Positions 50,988 through 63,970 of a stretch of 64,000 nt of DNA are shown here, one piece after another (position 1 is the first letter of the stretch; every line of letters begins with the position of its first letter). This DNA is from Lineus longissimus. Taxonomy: Eukaryota; Nemertea; Pilidiophora; Heteronemertea; Lineidae. A model generated the notes under the pieces. It worked only from the letters and a program-made list of their open reading frames with translations. It made no database searches and was not told where the DNA came from. The stretch lies in assembly GCF_910592395.1 (NCBI RefSeq), contig NC_088308.1:26983501-27047500 (forward strand), written 5' to 3'. The position numbers were made by a program, and so were the translations under genes.

Positions 50988-53900
50988 TTTCAATATCGGT
51001 CTTCTGAGGACAGACTTCTAACCATGATAGTGGGATAAAATCACATCTAATGATCGCCTATCTCGTTTCTCATCTACCGCTCCGTTCTTACCAGAACACG
51101 AGCGTGGTGCAAACTACTTAAAGAACATGCCATTATTGACAAATATTAATCGGGAGAGAAGTGTAGAAAAAAAACAGAAAGATGGTGTGAGGAAATTAAC
51201 ATGATAACGCAATTACTGAGGTGTGGATTCGGAGCATAGAACATGCAGAATATCCCACCGAGAAAAAAACCCATCTGCACGTCAAAGGTCATGAGCAAGA
51301 GACACCAACAAATCCGGCCCTTTTTTTATATCAAAGTCAGTTTAGGTGCTACCACGCCAGAGGCGGTGGGTTCATTCACCAGATTAGTATCATCAGTGGC
51401 AACAGTACCATTGTGCCTAGTGGGGTACTTGTTATATCACAGGAAAGACGAGTCCATTCAACTTGGATATTTCGATAAGGAACTAACGCGTGGTGTTCCC
51501 TACTGAATCGCCACACCACATCAATGGTCATTCGCCACACAGAAACTGATTTCATTAAGGATGAGGACCAAGTGACGGCAAATACTTGACAGTAGACACC
51601 TTACAGTGTACACATTTGCACTTTGGTTATACGTGACGACCAAATACGCTATCGCTCGAGATTGTCAGCTTAAACCCATCGGTGTGAATCGCTTAGACAA
51701 TACAGCTGCTTCTCCACATGTTTCATTTCTTATTGAAAGCTTTCCACAAGTCGTTTAGGCAAAACCTCAAAATCGCATCATCCTTCAACAGGATGTGCGG
51801 TATTCTTCATCAATCATTCTAGCTGACAACATTAATGGCTAAATCCACTCGACAAACACCCTGAAGCAGGCATTATCCTTCAAACATCGGGCCAGGAGAA
51901 TCCATTGTCACTTTGGCGAATGCCGTAAAGGAATGAAGTGATATCTGCACCATTTTTGTTCATTTCATTCTGAAGTTGACAAAGATTCGTCTTTATGTAA
52001 CACTGCAACGTGCAACTGCAATTTTGAAACATTTTTATCGGTGAAGCAATTCATCAAATCAAGAATAACTAATAGTTAAGGCTTAAACTTGATGTGTTAA
52101 ATTTCCCTCGAACATTCATTCAGCTGTCCCTCATCTTCTTCTGACAGTACATTCTGAGTCCAATAGTATCGAGCTAAAGGCAATGCACGGTCAACATAAA
52201 ACAATCACCGTTCATCAACGACCTGTCTCTTGGGAAATAATGTTGCAACAAAACAAAAATCATAAAACGAATTGAAAGAAATGATAAGCGCGAGTGCGAT
52301 GAACGATACGCAATACTACAGTATTGAAAAAGCTAAGAAAATATTCCTCATTATGAAGCGGAGATGGGCAGATAAAACCTAGGACTTAAGCTTGTCAGAT
52401 CAGCAGGTGGAATAGGCTAGCCAATAGAGAAACAAAAGTGCATCAGAAGAAAAAGAATGTAGGTCTCGCAGATATAGACAAACTGGCGATATCAAACAAC
52501 CATCTGCATGTACGCCTTAATATTTCATATTTTGGTCTAAGATGCAGCTCCACTGCAAGCTATGTATGAATATTTAACCAAATCATTTCCAGGACGACTC
52601 AAACAAGGAGTAGGTTGAGCCTTCAAGTACAGTTCTTGACAAACCTAAGGAAGATTGGATCAAAACGAATATCATTTTAGCAGCACATTTACCGAAACAA
52701 AGAATTAATAATCATCCGATTGTCGAAGCCACGATGATTTCCTTTTTTCAAAGCAGAACCTCATATTCTGATGAAGTCATTAATATAAATTTTAACGCGA
52801 TATCCCCATCGAACTGATCACAATGAAGCCGAAATTGCAGCCCACGCCTGCTTTCGTCCTTTCGTTCTAAGTGACAATTCCATGCTAAATTGGTGAAATC
52901 TTGTAAGAAAGAGATGAAATCTATAACTGAGCGTATCGGCAATGATTGATCAAGGTCGTTTAATGTTGCAGGTTGTACTGCTGTCAGATAGAGGCTTTAA
53001 TGCGTAAATCACGATACTGCTGTCGGCTCATTTAGCACTCTGACAATGGCATGAACATAATACGTGTCAGGTGAAGACAACATTCTGCCAACAAAACGGA
53101 ACTACAGAAGGAAATGACAATTGGAAATGCGCGTATTCGATAATTGATGGAAGGCCGTATCTCGACATTGAAGGCTGTATAACGGAGGTATGAACGTGTA
53201 AATTATAACTACAGTTGGCTCCTTCAGGTCCCCGGCAATGGAGTGACCATAATAGATAGATACAATGTAAACAATTTAAGACCAATTGGATTTTTGGAAC
53301 TGATGATGTTTGTGATGAGTGAGCAACGTCGCCATTTCATTTTGAATTGTCTTATTTCTGTTTTCAAAGTTGAGAATGCGTAAGTATGGCATTGACACAT
53401 CTATTACCCTGACGCCAGGTACCTACACCAAACCTATTTTACTTGAAACGCCTAAACTACAGTATTCAGTATTCATTTTGGCTAGAAAAAAGTTAACTGA
53501 ACCGCCGTGCCATAACTGCCTTTAAAAAGATGAGCCACTGTTATTGTTCCATTCACACATATCTGATGGAGATGATTTTCGTAGCCATGCGTAAATATCT
53601 CCAGCTAAGTGCGTTAAAAAGGATATTGCTTGAGGTATGGCACTGATGTTGCCCTGAGTTACTCTGTTTGGTAATTCATTGAATGCAATCAGTTCGCTAG
53701 AGCCGATTTTTTTGCAGTGATAAATCTCCGCCTTTGGAAGCTAGTAATCTAACCTGCACAGCGATAATTGACGAGGAGTCCGTTTTGTTCTCGCAACTGA
53801 AAACATCGTGATTTGTGTCATCAAGAGACTTAAAGGATGTTAAAGACCTTTATCTTCCCTCCCCCATTCCGATTTTTCACTAAGTTTAACCTTATAACCG

Positions 53901-56900
53901 TAGTGCACTGAGAGACATTGTCTGGTGTCTCTGTACAATTTCAATTCATCGCAAATTAGTCTTTCGAGGACAAAGACACAACCAGAATGTCAGGAGATAA
54001 TGACGTTTATTCTGGCTTCATAATTTATCCTATAATCACGTAATGTCAGTTTTGGGCATAGCGGCTATACTATGCCTCTGCCCCCGGGCAGTATAATCTT
54101 AGCGAGTTCAGCCTTACCAGTTCACGCGGCAAAGGATAATCCAGTAAAACGATGCGGGACAAACAGGTTACAGCATTCTTCAAAGTTTGATTTGGCATAA
54201 AGGACCGATGGCTATATGTATGTGTAAAGAATGTTGACAATAAGAAAACAACTGTTAATGGTCCAATATTTGCTGAATAAGGCCTTTTGACGCAAAACAT
54301 CGGGAACGAAAAATGGTGAACCCAGAGTGAACCAATCCGGCAGATTTGATACAATGAAAAGGCTTTGCAAGTATCTTCTGTATGATGGAGTGTTTAAACC
54401 ATGCTCCATATTACTGCATTCCACACAGTCCAAGCGGTCGACGGCGACCAGCCAAGCCTTGCATCAAAGACCATTGACAAATTACCAGGACTCTTTCCAG
54501 ACCTATTTTGAAAGGCGACACGTTGATCACTTTGTGGCTGATACACGGGCATTGAATTGCTCTTGGTCGTGCCAATGAGGTGTCTATTCTGTGTATGATA
54601 AAGCCGATCACATTCATAGTGGGCTTCGTGCTCATAAGCGAAGATGACTCTCATCCTATGAAATTCATTTTTCATCAAGTATTTGCTGTTTTTTTCTGGA
54701 ACCCATCAATAATTAATCGGATATTGCAGTGTAGGTTTTATTCTCAAGCTAATAAGTTGTGATATTTTGCAAGTGTTGGCACCATTGTTCGCTTCATTCA
54801 TTGTAAGTCTTCTGTACTCAATTCCTTTCGCCTTGAACCGGCTGCAGCTCGAAAAACAAGAAGAGCTGTTTATTTATTAACCATTGCTACGTCTTCGGAT
54901 CACCTTGGAAAGTGCATGGGGAAATGAAAGGATAAAACATTACGAGAGATACAATAATAAGTTCGAATTGCGAAAGCATTCAAGGTTATAAGGCTGAGCG
55001 CTGAACTTGAATTAGGAAACAAGAATATTATCGTGTCGTTACAATGTAGTTCGCCCGATGTCCGTTTGCCGAATTTAATGGACATGGTTTCAAACTAGGC
55101 GTACATGGTACCATGCTATCTCAGAAGCCCCAATGTTGACCAACATCCTGATGGACAATTATGGCAAGGCATCACGCAACCCATTAACGTGACTTGTTGC
55201 AGGAATGACCGCAGCTGTATATTTCACTAGCCAGCCTTAACGCAACTAATGTATTGGCTTACCCACAAAGTGACAAGTTTAAAGTTTTACATGGCTGTTG
55301 ATCAGGCCTGTTAATAAATGAATTTGTTTGTTGCCGAATCTAACTCTCCATCTGAAGTACCGTTCTTCATAATAGAAAGTCCATTAGCCAGACTCGTTGC
55401 AGGTCAGACTAGGGTAAAAACTTCTGCTAGTGTTCCACCAAACCGAAGTTATGATATATGAGACAGTTGTTAAATGAGCCGCATTTTCAGATTTGAAATC
55501 GTTTAAACGCTCATCCGTTCGCCTTTTAAACAGCAAGAATGTCAAGAAATGCTTCGGGAAAAGCTTACTGTTATGTTTTCCTGGCCGTAAATCTTGCGTT
55601 GCCGATCCATCGGATAAAAAAGTATCTGATGGTTATTATTCAAAAGAATTTTGTTCCTTGAGCCCAACGCAGCTTTTTTACTAAGGAAAGCAGTGAAAGT
55701 AAACCCGTAGGTATAAAAACTATTCGCCAGTATACATCAGCGATGAAATGATTAATTGGGGCTCGCCGGAGCAAAGAAATCCAAATGTTTTTCTCTTGGG
55801 AGTCTTGGAGTCTTGACTCGAAGAGACGTAATCTTTACTTTGTCCAAGATGCGTCGAAAAAAGACTGTATGAAGTGGTAACTTTGATGGTAGTTCTGAAG
55901 GATTTCCGCCTGTTGAGAACATAGAAGGGAGTTCGGCACTTCATCTTTCGACATCCGTCTAACTTTTGGCGACAGGAACCTCGTATGATTAGGTAGTTAC
56001 TTCATAGGCATCGTTGGCTTTGCCAAAGCGTTTAGGTACCTGTTTTTCACACGACGACTCTGCTATTCCGTCCTCTTTTTTATCAAAGTGTCATGAGCTA
56101 TTGATGGTTTCTAAATACAAGGTGACACATACAATATTGTATACTTTTGATTTTGTATAACTCTCATAGCATGTATTAGAAATTTACCAAAATCCAGACT
56201 CACGTAGCTGAGATAAATACTTTGCGTTTCCAAATTGTGGAACAAACATGGGTTGACTATCACTATGAGCCGAGAGCTGACCAACGATACCCAAATAAAC
56301 CTGCTCGATTGCAGAATGCCTATTGCACAAAAACAAATAGCTGTAATCAGACAAACAGTCTGGAAACAAAAATCAAACAAAAACTATTGATGTCAGATAC
56401 ATGTGGGCGAAGTTTGATAATTCTATGATGAATGATATTATGGAAGTTATTCAGATCAAAAGAACATAATATGTCTTGTGAAGCCTAGTAGAAAAAAGTA
56501 GTGCCATCCGTCAGATAAACTCAGCTAGAATATACAGATAAGTCGTGAGTAGTACATGTACTTTGATTCGCGAGAGTGTACTGAGATACAAGTTCGAGGT
56601 GAGATAGACTTTAGTTAGAGCGAGGTCAATGATCCCCTTCTCACATTATTTATATGTTGCCGGAATGAATTGATAAGATCATCGAAGTAACTCTATAGTA
56701 AAGTAAATATATGTCTTGCTTATAGGCCAATAGTTGTTAAGACCAGCGTATTCATCCGCCTGTGAACAACCTCAGTCTGTGTCGTCTTTCCCAAGAAACG
56801 ATTGTAACTTCGCAATATCGAAGACGTGCTCCGGCTAAACCGACATCGACAAGCAGCAAATACAGCTGGAGCTGAATGAACAAAGGTGCTCTCGTTTTGG

Positions 56901-58215
56901 TGGATTAAGTTTATCTTACGAATTCAAAATCTGGATCTGACAAGATAGTTTGAAGTGACTAAAAGCTGCAAATTATCTCGATGAAGAGACCAAGGTTAAA
57001 GACTAAAGCTTTTGGGAATACGAATGACACAATCTAACCTTCTGTGGTAGTCAGCTCAAGGAGCGAGTCCGGGAGTTCGATAACTTGTATTCAACATTGA
57101 TGATACAAATGCGTATTGGTGCATATATAATAGGGACCCATTTCACTACCGCAAACACCCAAGTCTTGAACTTCGGACTATACTTTAAGCAGCTTTCACG
57201 AGAACATACAGTGGTCATCAACCATAATGTTGGTCTTTCAGAACGATGTATGGTATATTCGTATATCTTCGTTCTTACTGCCAACGACTGTAAAACCTTC
57301 TACCAATGCAACCTGATACGATAAACTCTACAAAAATCACGGCTAGGACCCCATTCCTAACAACATTCACCATCTTTTTGTTTCTTTATTGTTTTTATTC
57401 GTCATCATCTTCATCGCATTTCTGAAAAAAACGAACGGAAACTTTCCGCGAACAGGATCGAATGTTTCTTTCCTATTCGGATATCACGCCACGCCGCCAT
57501 GGCCTCGGTAGACACATCAAATAACACCAATGGGATTTAAGTACATGTATTTGACGATTCCAGCATCACAATAGTATCGTTCAGGCAGTTCTTTGGCGCC
57601 GCTCCTGGGCAGGATAATTAGATCTCACACCAATGCTACGGTTGGTGACCAGAGGTCATCCCAGCCTCTTGGACATAATGTGATTATCATAGATACCCTG
57701 CCTATGAAAGGTTAATTAAGAGGAAAGCGTCCTTAACAAATGCATTCACTCATGACGTTACTACTACAAAAGGCGCTATATGACAGCAGGCGACATCACT
57801 GTCTCTCTAGATTAGTGCTCGTCGTTCAAACACCTTATGATATTTCTCTGATCGGGTATTGGTAGCGACTCAGAAGCCTTGGTGATGTTGGTATAGGCAA
57901 GGACATTCCAGGGGGAAATGTACTGGTGATGATCTGTGACTTCTGGTACTCATTAGGAAGGGATTTGCTCGCCAGTTCATATTTTAGCCACGAGAATAAT
58001 GTGGGAGATGATGTGAATAGGCTATACCGTGTCGAGTCCTAACAGCTTGATAGCTCGTATGAACGTTGTGTTAGGAGTTTTTCTTTTGTTTTTCAAGCAT
58101 ATGAAAAACATTTGTTACACAAATTGACAAGTTCTTTTTTTACAGGCAAATTTTGAAAATGACTGCAGAATTTCTGAATGTCTCCTTGAAAATGAAATGT
58201 ATGCAGTGTATTCTA

Positions 58216-58517
58216 CTAGGCCTTATGGTGGAGGGACAAAGGAGATAGTCATGGTTGACCAACATACTTGAATGCCTTTAATGACGGACAAGGGGGAAAA
58301 ATTAAGTTCCAATGCAAGCCACCAATTTCGGGAAGCATGCATACTACAGAGAAAGGGATAGTATTCCAAGTATGCCATGTGGTATTTCGTTGATTTTGAT
58401 CCATGGTATCTTATCTTTCGAGAAATGTTATCATGGGTAATTTTCCATGTTTCCGATTTTCACAAAAATGAAAATAGAACTTACAAGTACTCATGTACTT
58501 TGAACCACCTGTCGAAT
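58216..58517 (+). repeat. 302-bp tandem duplication, copy 1
   Basis: The segment starting ctaggccttatggtggag is repeated immediately downstream. The copies differ by about eight substitutions plus a small rearranged stretch near the 3' end (gtactcatgtacttt versus gtacatacaactt). Confidence 0.95.
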
Positions 58518-58817
58518 CTAGGCCTTATGGTGGAGGGACAAAGGAGATCGTCATGGTTGACCAACACACTTGAATGCCTTTAATGACGAACAAGGGGGAA
58601 AAAGTTAGTTCCAATGCAAGCCACCAATTTCGGGAAGCATGCATACTACAGAGAAAGGGATAGTATTCCAATTATGCCATGTGGTACTTCGTTGATTTTG
58701 ATCCATGGTATCTTATCTTTCGAGATATGTTATCATGGGTAATTTTCCATGTTTCCGATTTTCACAAAAATGAAAATAGAACTTACAAGTACATACAACT
58801 TGAACCACCTGTCGAAT
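58518..58817 (+). repeat. 302-bp tandem duplication, copy 2
   Basis: Second copy, abutting copy 1 exactly and about 300 bp long. It ends at gtcgaatct as copy 1 does. High identity over non-coding sequence indicates a recent event or an assembly duplication. Confidence 0.95.
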
Positions 58818-61800
58818 CTAAGCGATTTTTGTGGTAATCAGCGCCAGCAGCATTAGAACAACAAAACACCTGTTATCGTATCATGTTTCGGAAACAACGA
58901 AGATTTTTAGCGCACTTATAGTTAAAACGATCCATATCGTCAGAGAAAAACAAGGCGGTTTAAAATTGAGCGTACCCTCAGTAACATACACCGTTTATCA
59001 GTGGCCATAATAACAAGACGCCGAAGCAATCAACAATGGTTTCTGGGCCTAGAAACAATTGGTCAGGAAACATTACAAGAATACAAGAATTTAACATGAC
59101 GGTTTTCAATATGAACTTCAAAGACATGTTATGCCATTCCATACCAAATCCTATCATAGGGTCGTTCTTAGCTCACCTCATGGCATTACTTATTTCATAG
59201 CATCACCCTGAATGTAACTTTCATAAATTTCCTGCGCTTACTGTATATTCAAGAAAAATCTAAATCATGACTGGTCGAGTCATGTTTACATTTCTGGTAG
59301 GATGTTGCTGACAAACCAATGCCATTTCTACCGGGAATAAATCATATGAAGATGTACTTCATCCTCAGTAACAGGCCATTACATAGTCATCCTTGCAAGG
59401 TTGTTTTCCTTGGGCTTGTAAGTACAACCAACAATGCGCCATTATTTCAATTCACGAGGGAATATCACATATCATAGTTTTAACCTGGTCTGTCTCTGCC
59501 GATTCGTTATGTTCTCAGCGACAAGAACAAATTGCTTGTGGCGAACACAGTATCAGTAAAACTCATGCCTTTTGGGAAAAGAAATTTACAGATAACTGTT
59601 TCCCCACGTAACGATGTTGTGTTATGATTTTATTTGCTGAGGGTGCAGTTGTTAAGCAACTTGGCGCTGGTGCCATCTTGGATACGTCTGTCAGGTCAGG
59701 TTCCTCACGCCTTACCTTTAATTACGTGTACGTGAACGAGCCTTATTTTACTAGCTTATGATCCGTTTAAGATTCTAATGGAAATCAGTTTTTAAAGGTA
59801 TTGTCAAAAAAATACTTTTCGGCAAGTACTATAAGATCATAGCAAGAATATCAAAGTGTTAACGTCCATATTTTTGCCAAAATTATTAATCGCGAATACG
59901 TCATTTCTCCTGTGGCAATTCCAGACATGACTCGTCTTCCTAAAAATCAGTTTTTGCCAACAGAACCGTCCACAGCTCCAGCTAGTCATCGGCAAGTACC
60001 AGTCGAAACAGGTGGAAAAATCAACATTGACCTATACAACTACTCTTTGTGTTCCTCTAAAAACAAGTCAGAAAGTACGCAACTTTCACCGAAAGTTCAT
60101 TATTTTTCCGTCAGCAACACGATAAGGACGAGAATAATGGATACGGGAACAGGTGGTTTTTATCATTTTTTTCTCCTTGCGGAGAGTAATTTGTCTTGGT
60201 ACTTTCCAAGAAGGTCAATTTTGTTAACCTTTTATCAAAGGTATTGTAAGTATACGTAAAGGAACAGCTCTGCAAGATACCTCTTAGGCTAGTTCCTCCC
60301 AGCTGGGTATCTCCCAAGCTCGAACAACCGCTAGAGATCGTGCAAGAAACTGACTTCGTTTATCACCTTTGAGGTTTCTTGGAGGAAGGACATGCTTCAA
60401 GATCAATTGTTTCACTGGAGTCTTGCTAAGTCTCCATGCTTTCATGAAGAAGACCTACATCGAAGCGTGAGGTTTATAACAGTTCTTTTTAGCTGTTTCC
60501 TTATCTATGTTTGATGATATAATAGATCCTCGTATCTTACAAATATGACCTGTTGTTGTTGTTACAATTATCAGTCATTTCAACCCCTCAGTTTGATATG
60601 AATATAGTAATACCCTGCTTACTTTCTGACTTGATTTTAGACACAAAGAGTTCCACCTGTTGCGCCTGGTACTTACCGATGACTGGCTGGAGCTGTGGAC
60701 GCTCCTGTTGGCAACATTCCATCCATAACATCCTTATCAGAGAAGTGTGATACGAGAGATTTCCTTGCGGACTGTTCATCCAATATTGGAGCTTATTCAT
60801 ACAGCCATGTAAGAAGATAATAGCTTTCCCAAACAAATGGGATAGAATGTTTTTGTATCCGTCAGATTGCATATTCATGATTTCAATTTGTCATCAGCGT
60901 ATGGCTATTAGTATCAACACGGGAAGAAAAAAATGAAGCCAATAAGGCGATTGGGGAAGGCATGCTTTGGGGTACCCTCAAGGCTATTATTAGACAAAAC
61001 AGGATGAAGGCCGCACAGGAACAGGAAAAAATACCGTCAAGAACTGTTGATACGCCAAATGGATGCTTTGACAAAATTGCCGCACTAGTTATTTGGTGGC
61101 TTGTAGATATATCAATATGCTTTGAGTGGATAACTGCGGGGCCTATCGGGGACGTATGCTAAGCACTGATCGTAGATTACTTTTATACAAAGTGGTACAA
61201 CCTACTACGTAGACCCAACTCTGTCATGAAATAATAGTCACAGGTACAGTCATGCACAAATACACTGGAGATTTCGATCCGAAGTCGGGATAATTGGCCA
61301 AAGTGGTTGTAGATGGGTACAGCAGATGCAAATCAATTACATGTAATAACAGGCAAGACACAATGACAAATCGAGAGTGTGTCGTGTCAGTTACATATCT
61401 GGCAAAGAATTGGTAGTGGTTAACTAGCTTCTTGTCTGTGCTATGTAAAAAGTTGGCTACATATTCGGTCGGGAGTTGAAAAGAGGACGATGGCCAATGC
61501 GTGACCCGAGGTCGCAGACCGACCTGAGGAAATCACCGCTACTTCAAATACGAATGGAAAGATCAAAGCTGAGGAAACAAAATAAAAATATGTACCTACC
61601 TCTCGAACCTTATCCTTACCTTATTGCCCCAATCTTCCAATTCATCAATTGATCAGACAGCGCGGTGATACAATTCTGGCTGACAATGAAATTCTCCACG
61701 ATGCGCATATCGCGACCTTCGGGCAAACTGCGATGTAGTCTTCGGGACGGTTAACTACCTGTCGGCGCGCCCAGTCGGAGTAAACGATGCCGCGGAAGAA

Positions 61801-62403
61801 GAGCAGGTGCACTACCGTGTTAGCCCAAAATGATTGCAAACATTTATCTTTAAAATAAAAAGTGTTATTTCTCAGTAACGAGGGTTTTTTTATTCATTTT
61901 GTTTCGATGAAATCTGAAGTCTGTTGTAGTTACGAAAAGAAAATACGTTATAAACTTTAAGTCGTTTGGATGTACTTTAATAGTCGGGAATTTTTTATGG
62001 TATTCAATGCCTCGTGTAGAAAAAGGGCAGGGAATCTTCAATTAGCACTCAGTTATATTTAGTTTTTTTATTTTGTTTGATGTCTTCTGGTTAAGTTACG
62101 AAAAAAATCGTATATAGCTCTTGCAAAAATATCCGATGGATTGAAGTTCATGATGGCAGAAGAAGGACCATTAGACCCATTCGATTTCCCCACTTCGTGA
62201 CCCAGGTGCTTAACCAGAAAACAACAATGCTTGGTGTAATAGTTTTTAGGCTCCAGATTAGGACTTTTGGGACACAAAAACCTTTATTTCTTACACAAAA
62301 ACATTACATTCAGTTTTTTTAAATGTTTTGCGATTTGATGCAATGACTCGACCAGGCCAATGTACTATGCGATTACAGCAGAAAAAAAAAGTTTTTATAT
62401 TTT
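58818..62403. other. Gene-poor DNA
   Basis: Only the CpG-dense island at 61.65-61.84 kb stands out. After it the sequence becomes strongly T-rich and grades into the tandem array. Confidence 0.5.
61645..61839. other. CpG-dense, GC-rich island open on both strands
   Basis: This stretch stands out from the T-rich DNA around it by its many CpG dinucleotides. On the minus strand a 64-codon frame uses GC-rich third positions (HLLFFRGIVYSDWARRQ) and includes a donor-like CAG|gtagtt. On the plus strand one frame reads DVVFGTVNYLSARPVGVND and another RGDTILADNEILHDA. All cannot be real. The last faintly resembles the GD.I.AD element of DDE_4/Harbinger-type transposases, but the downstream residues of that family are absent. 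It could be an exon, a promoter or a decayed element. Confidence 0.25.
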
Positions 62404-63000
62404 ATTCAACAAAATATTGAAAACTTCATTTTGCGTTTTACTTTATCCAATAATTTTACTTTATCTGGCCGAGGCATTCGATTTTAGCCTTAAAACTCTT
62501 TTTCAATGTAAGTTATTTTAGTATTTTATAAATTTATTTCACAGGTTTTTTGTTTTATGCAATTAGTTGACTCTACTGCCAGGTCAATGACTGGAAAGGG
62601 ATTTTGCGGGGAAAATATTTTTCTCAATACTTTGAATGGAGGTATTGGGACATTTTATTTTGCCTTTTTATGGGGGGTGGGGGTGGGGGTGGGGGGTGGG
62701 GCGTTGGGGGGTTAAAATCGCTTTATTTTAAAAACAAATATTGGAACATTTTTCATTTTGCGTCTTTATGCTTAGTTGATTGGACAATGAATGCGAGGGG
62801 GGGGGGGGGTTAAAATCGCTTAATTTTAAAAAGAAATATTGGAACATTTTTCATTTTGCGTCTTTATGCTCAGTTCATTGGACAATGAATGCGAGTTCAG
62901 ACAATTTTTTTTCTACAAAAAAACTTTGGGTAGTGCGAATAACTTTTGCATTATTTTTAAAACAAATATTGGACGTTTTTTTATTTTGCGTCTTTAAATG
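62404..63000 (+). repeat. Tandem array of about 98-132 bp units with G-rich spacers
   Basis: The core aatattggaacatttttcat followed by tttgcgtctttatg recurs near 62738, 62836 and 62968, with older copies near 62410 and 62641. The clearest pair is exactly 98 bp apart (gttaaaatcg at 62711 and 62809). Units are separated by G-rich runs in two places. The 69-73 codon frames here come from the repeat. Confidence 0.8.
62672..62716 (+). repeat. G-rich tract with quadruplex potential
   Basis: Consecutive G runs of 4-6 separated by single T, or by CGTT, satisfy the simple four-run quadruplex rule. A G13 run at 62797-62809 occupies the same place in the next unit. Confidence 0.85.
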
Positions 63001-63009
63001 AATGCGAGT

Positions 63010-63034
63010 TTTACATGCAGATGCTGCATGTAAA
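63010..63034. repeat. Perfect hairpin, 11-bp stem and 3-nt loop
   Basis: The arms tttacatgcag and ctgcatgtaaa flank the loop atg, at the end of the tandem array. Confidence 0.85.
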
Positions 63035-63233
63035 AATCAGCTCAAAATTCCAACCGCTTCATGGTTTTTCCAAAATTTGGATAATTTTTGCAAAATTCGG
63101 CCATCAAACTTAATGAAATGGCCAGGGCCACTGTGCTCACCTCATGTGGAGGAAAGATGGATGAAGAGCATGGTATTGTGTCATGTAGTGTTAGGTGTGA
63201 TGTAGGTCCAACCAATTACAATTTCCCCAAAAT

Positions 63234-63538
63234 GGCCAATTTACAGTACATTTGACCTCTGTGACCTTGAAAAGTAGGTCAAATCAAAAAAGACACATTG
63301 AATGGTTGTTAGAATTAGATGTACCTATGATATAAAATTGGTGCCAATCGGGCAAGTAATTAAGGAATAATAGCATTTTGAAGAATTTTGGATTTGGCCC
63401 CCTCCCTGGAGGCCAAACGGCAAATCAGATCGGACCAAACTTCGGTACCTGAGATCACCTGACCAAGGGGTACATGTGTACTTAATTTGTGATCAATAGT
63501 CATTGCGGTTAAGAAACATGCCATAGTTACGGCCTGAC
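63234..63538 (+). repeat. Satellite-like unit, copy 1 (about 305 bp)
   Basis: The unit begins ggccaatttac and includes the block tgacctctgtgaccttgaaa, a palindromic stretch near aacttcggt, and gatcacctgac. It is followed directly by copy 2. The family is, from memory, common in molluscs and allies. Confidence 0.85.
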
Positions 63539-63970
63539 GGCCAATTTACGCCATTTGACCTCTGTGACCTTGAAAAGTAGGTCAAATTAAAAACCTGTGT
63601 TACATATACTGTATGGTGGTTAGATGTACCCATGATATCAAATTGGTGGAAATCGGGCAAGAAGTTAAGGAATAATCACATTTTTAAGGTTTTTGTATTT
63701 TGCCCCCTGGTGGTCAAGTGGTGAATCATATTGGACCGAACTTCGGTCCCTAAGATCACCTGACTAAGGGGTAGACAGGCAAAAGTCTCCGTCCACGGAT
63801 AGCTGATGGTGATTAATCATGAACGTTCCGTCCATGGGCCGTCCACGGATAGCTGATGGAGAATCTCCATCAGCTATCCGTGGACGGAAACTTTTGCCTG
63901 TGTACATGTGTACCGAATTCGGGATCAATAGTCACTGCACTTAAGAAACGTGCCATAGTTAAATCCTAAC
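63539..63970 (+). repeat. Satellite-like unit, copy 2, interrupted by a MITE
   Basis: This copy is about 301 bp long once the 129-bp insertion and one TA are removed. The left part runs to aaggggta at 63773 and resumes as tacatgtgtac at 63903, matching aaggggtacatgtgtac in copy 1. Confidence 0.85.
63774..63902. mobile_element. 129-bp MITE with 35-bp terminal inverted repeats and an internal palindrome
   Basis: The left TIR (63775-63809) and right TIR (63867-63901) match over 35 bp with one mismatch. TA flanks both sides (63772-63773, 63903-63904), while the intact neighbour unit has one TA at this spot, so TA is the target duplication (a GTA reading is also possible). Positions 63841-63885 form a palindrome of two 22-bp arms around a single A, so the inner part of the TIR occurs three times. 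TA duplication suggests mobilisation by a Tc1/mariner-type transposase; no transposase is encoded. Confidence 0.85.

Larger units (their letters stand above)
44489..58215. other. Gene-poor DNA
   Basis: Contains a T20 tract, the 23-bp duplication at 47.5 kb and the tandem/Pol III-like element at 50.7-51.0 kb. The longest frame (49840-50244) has no recognisable domain and is within chance length. Confidence 0.5.
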
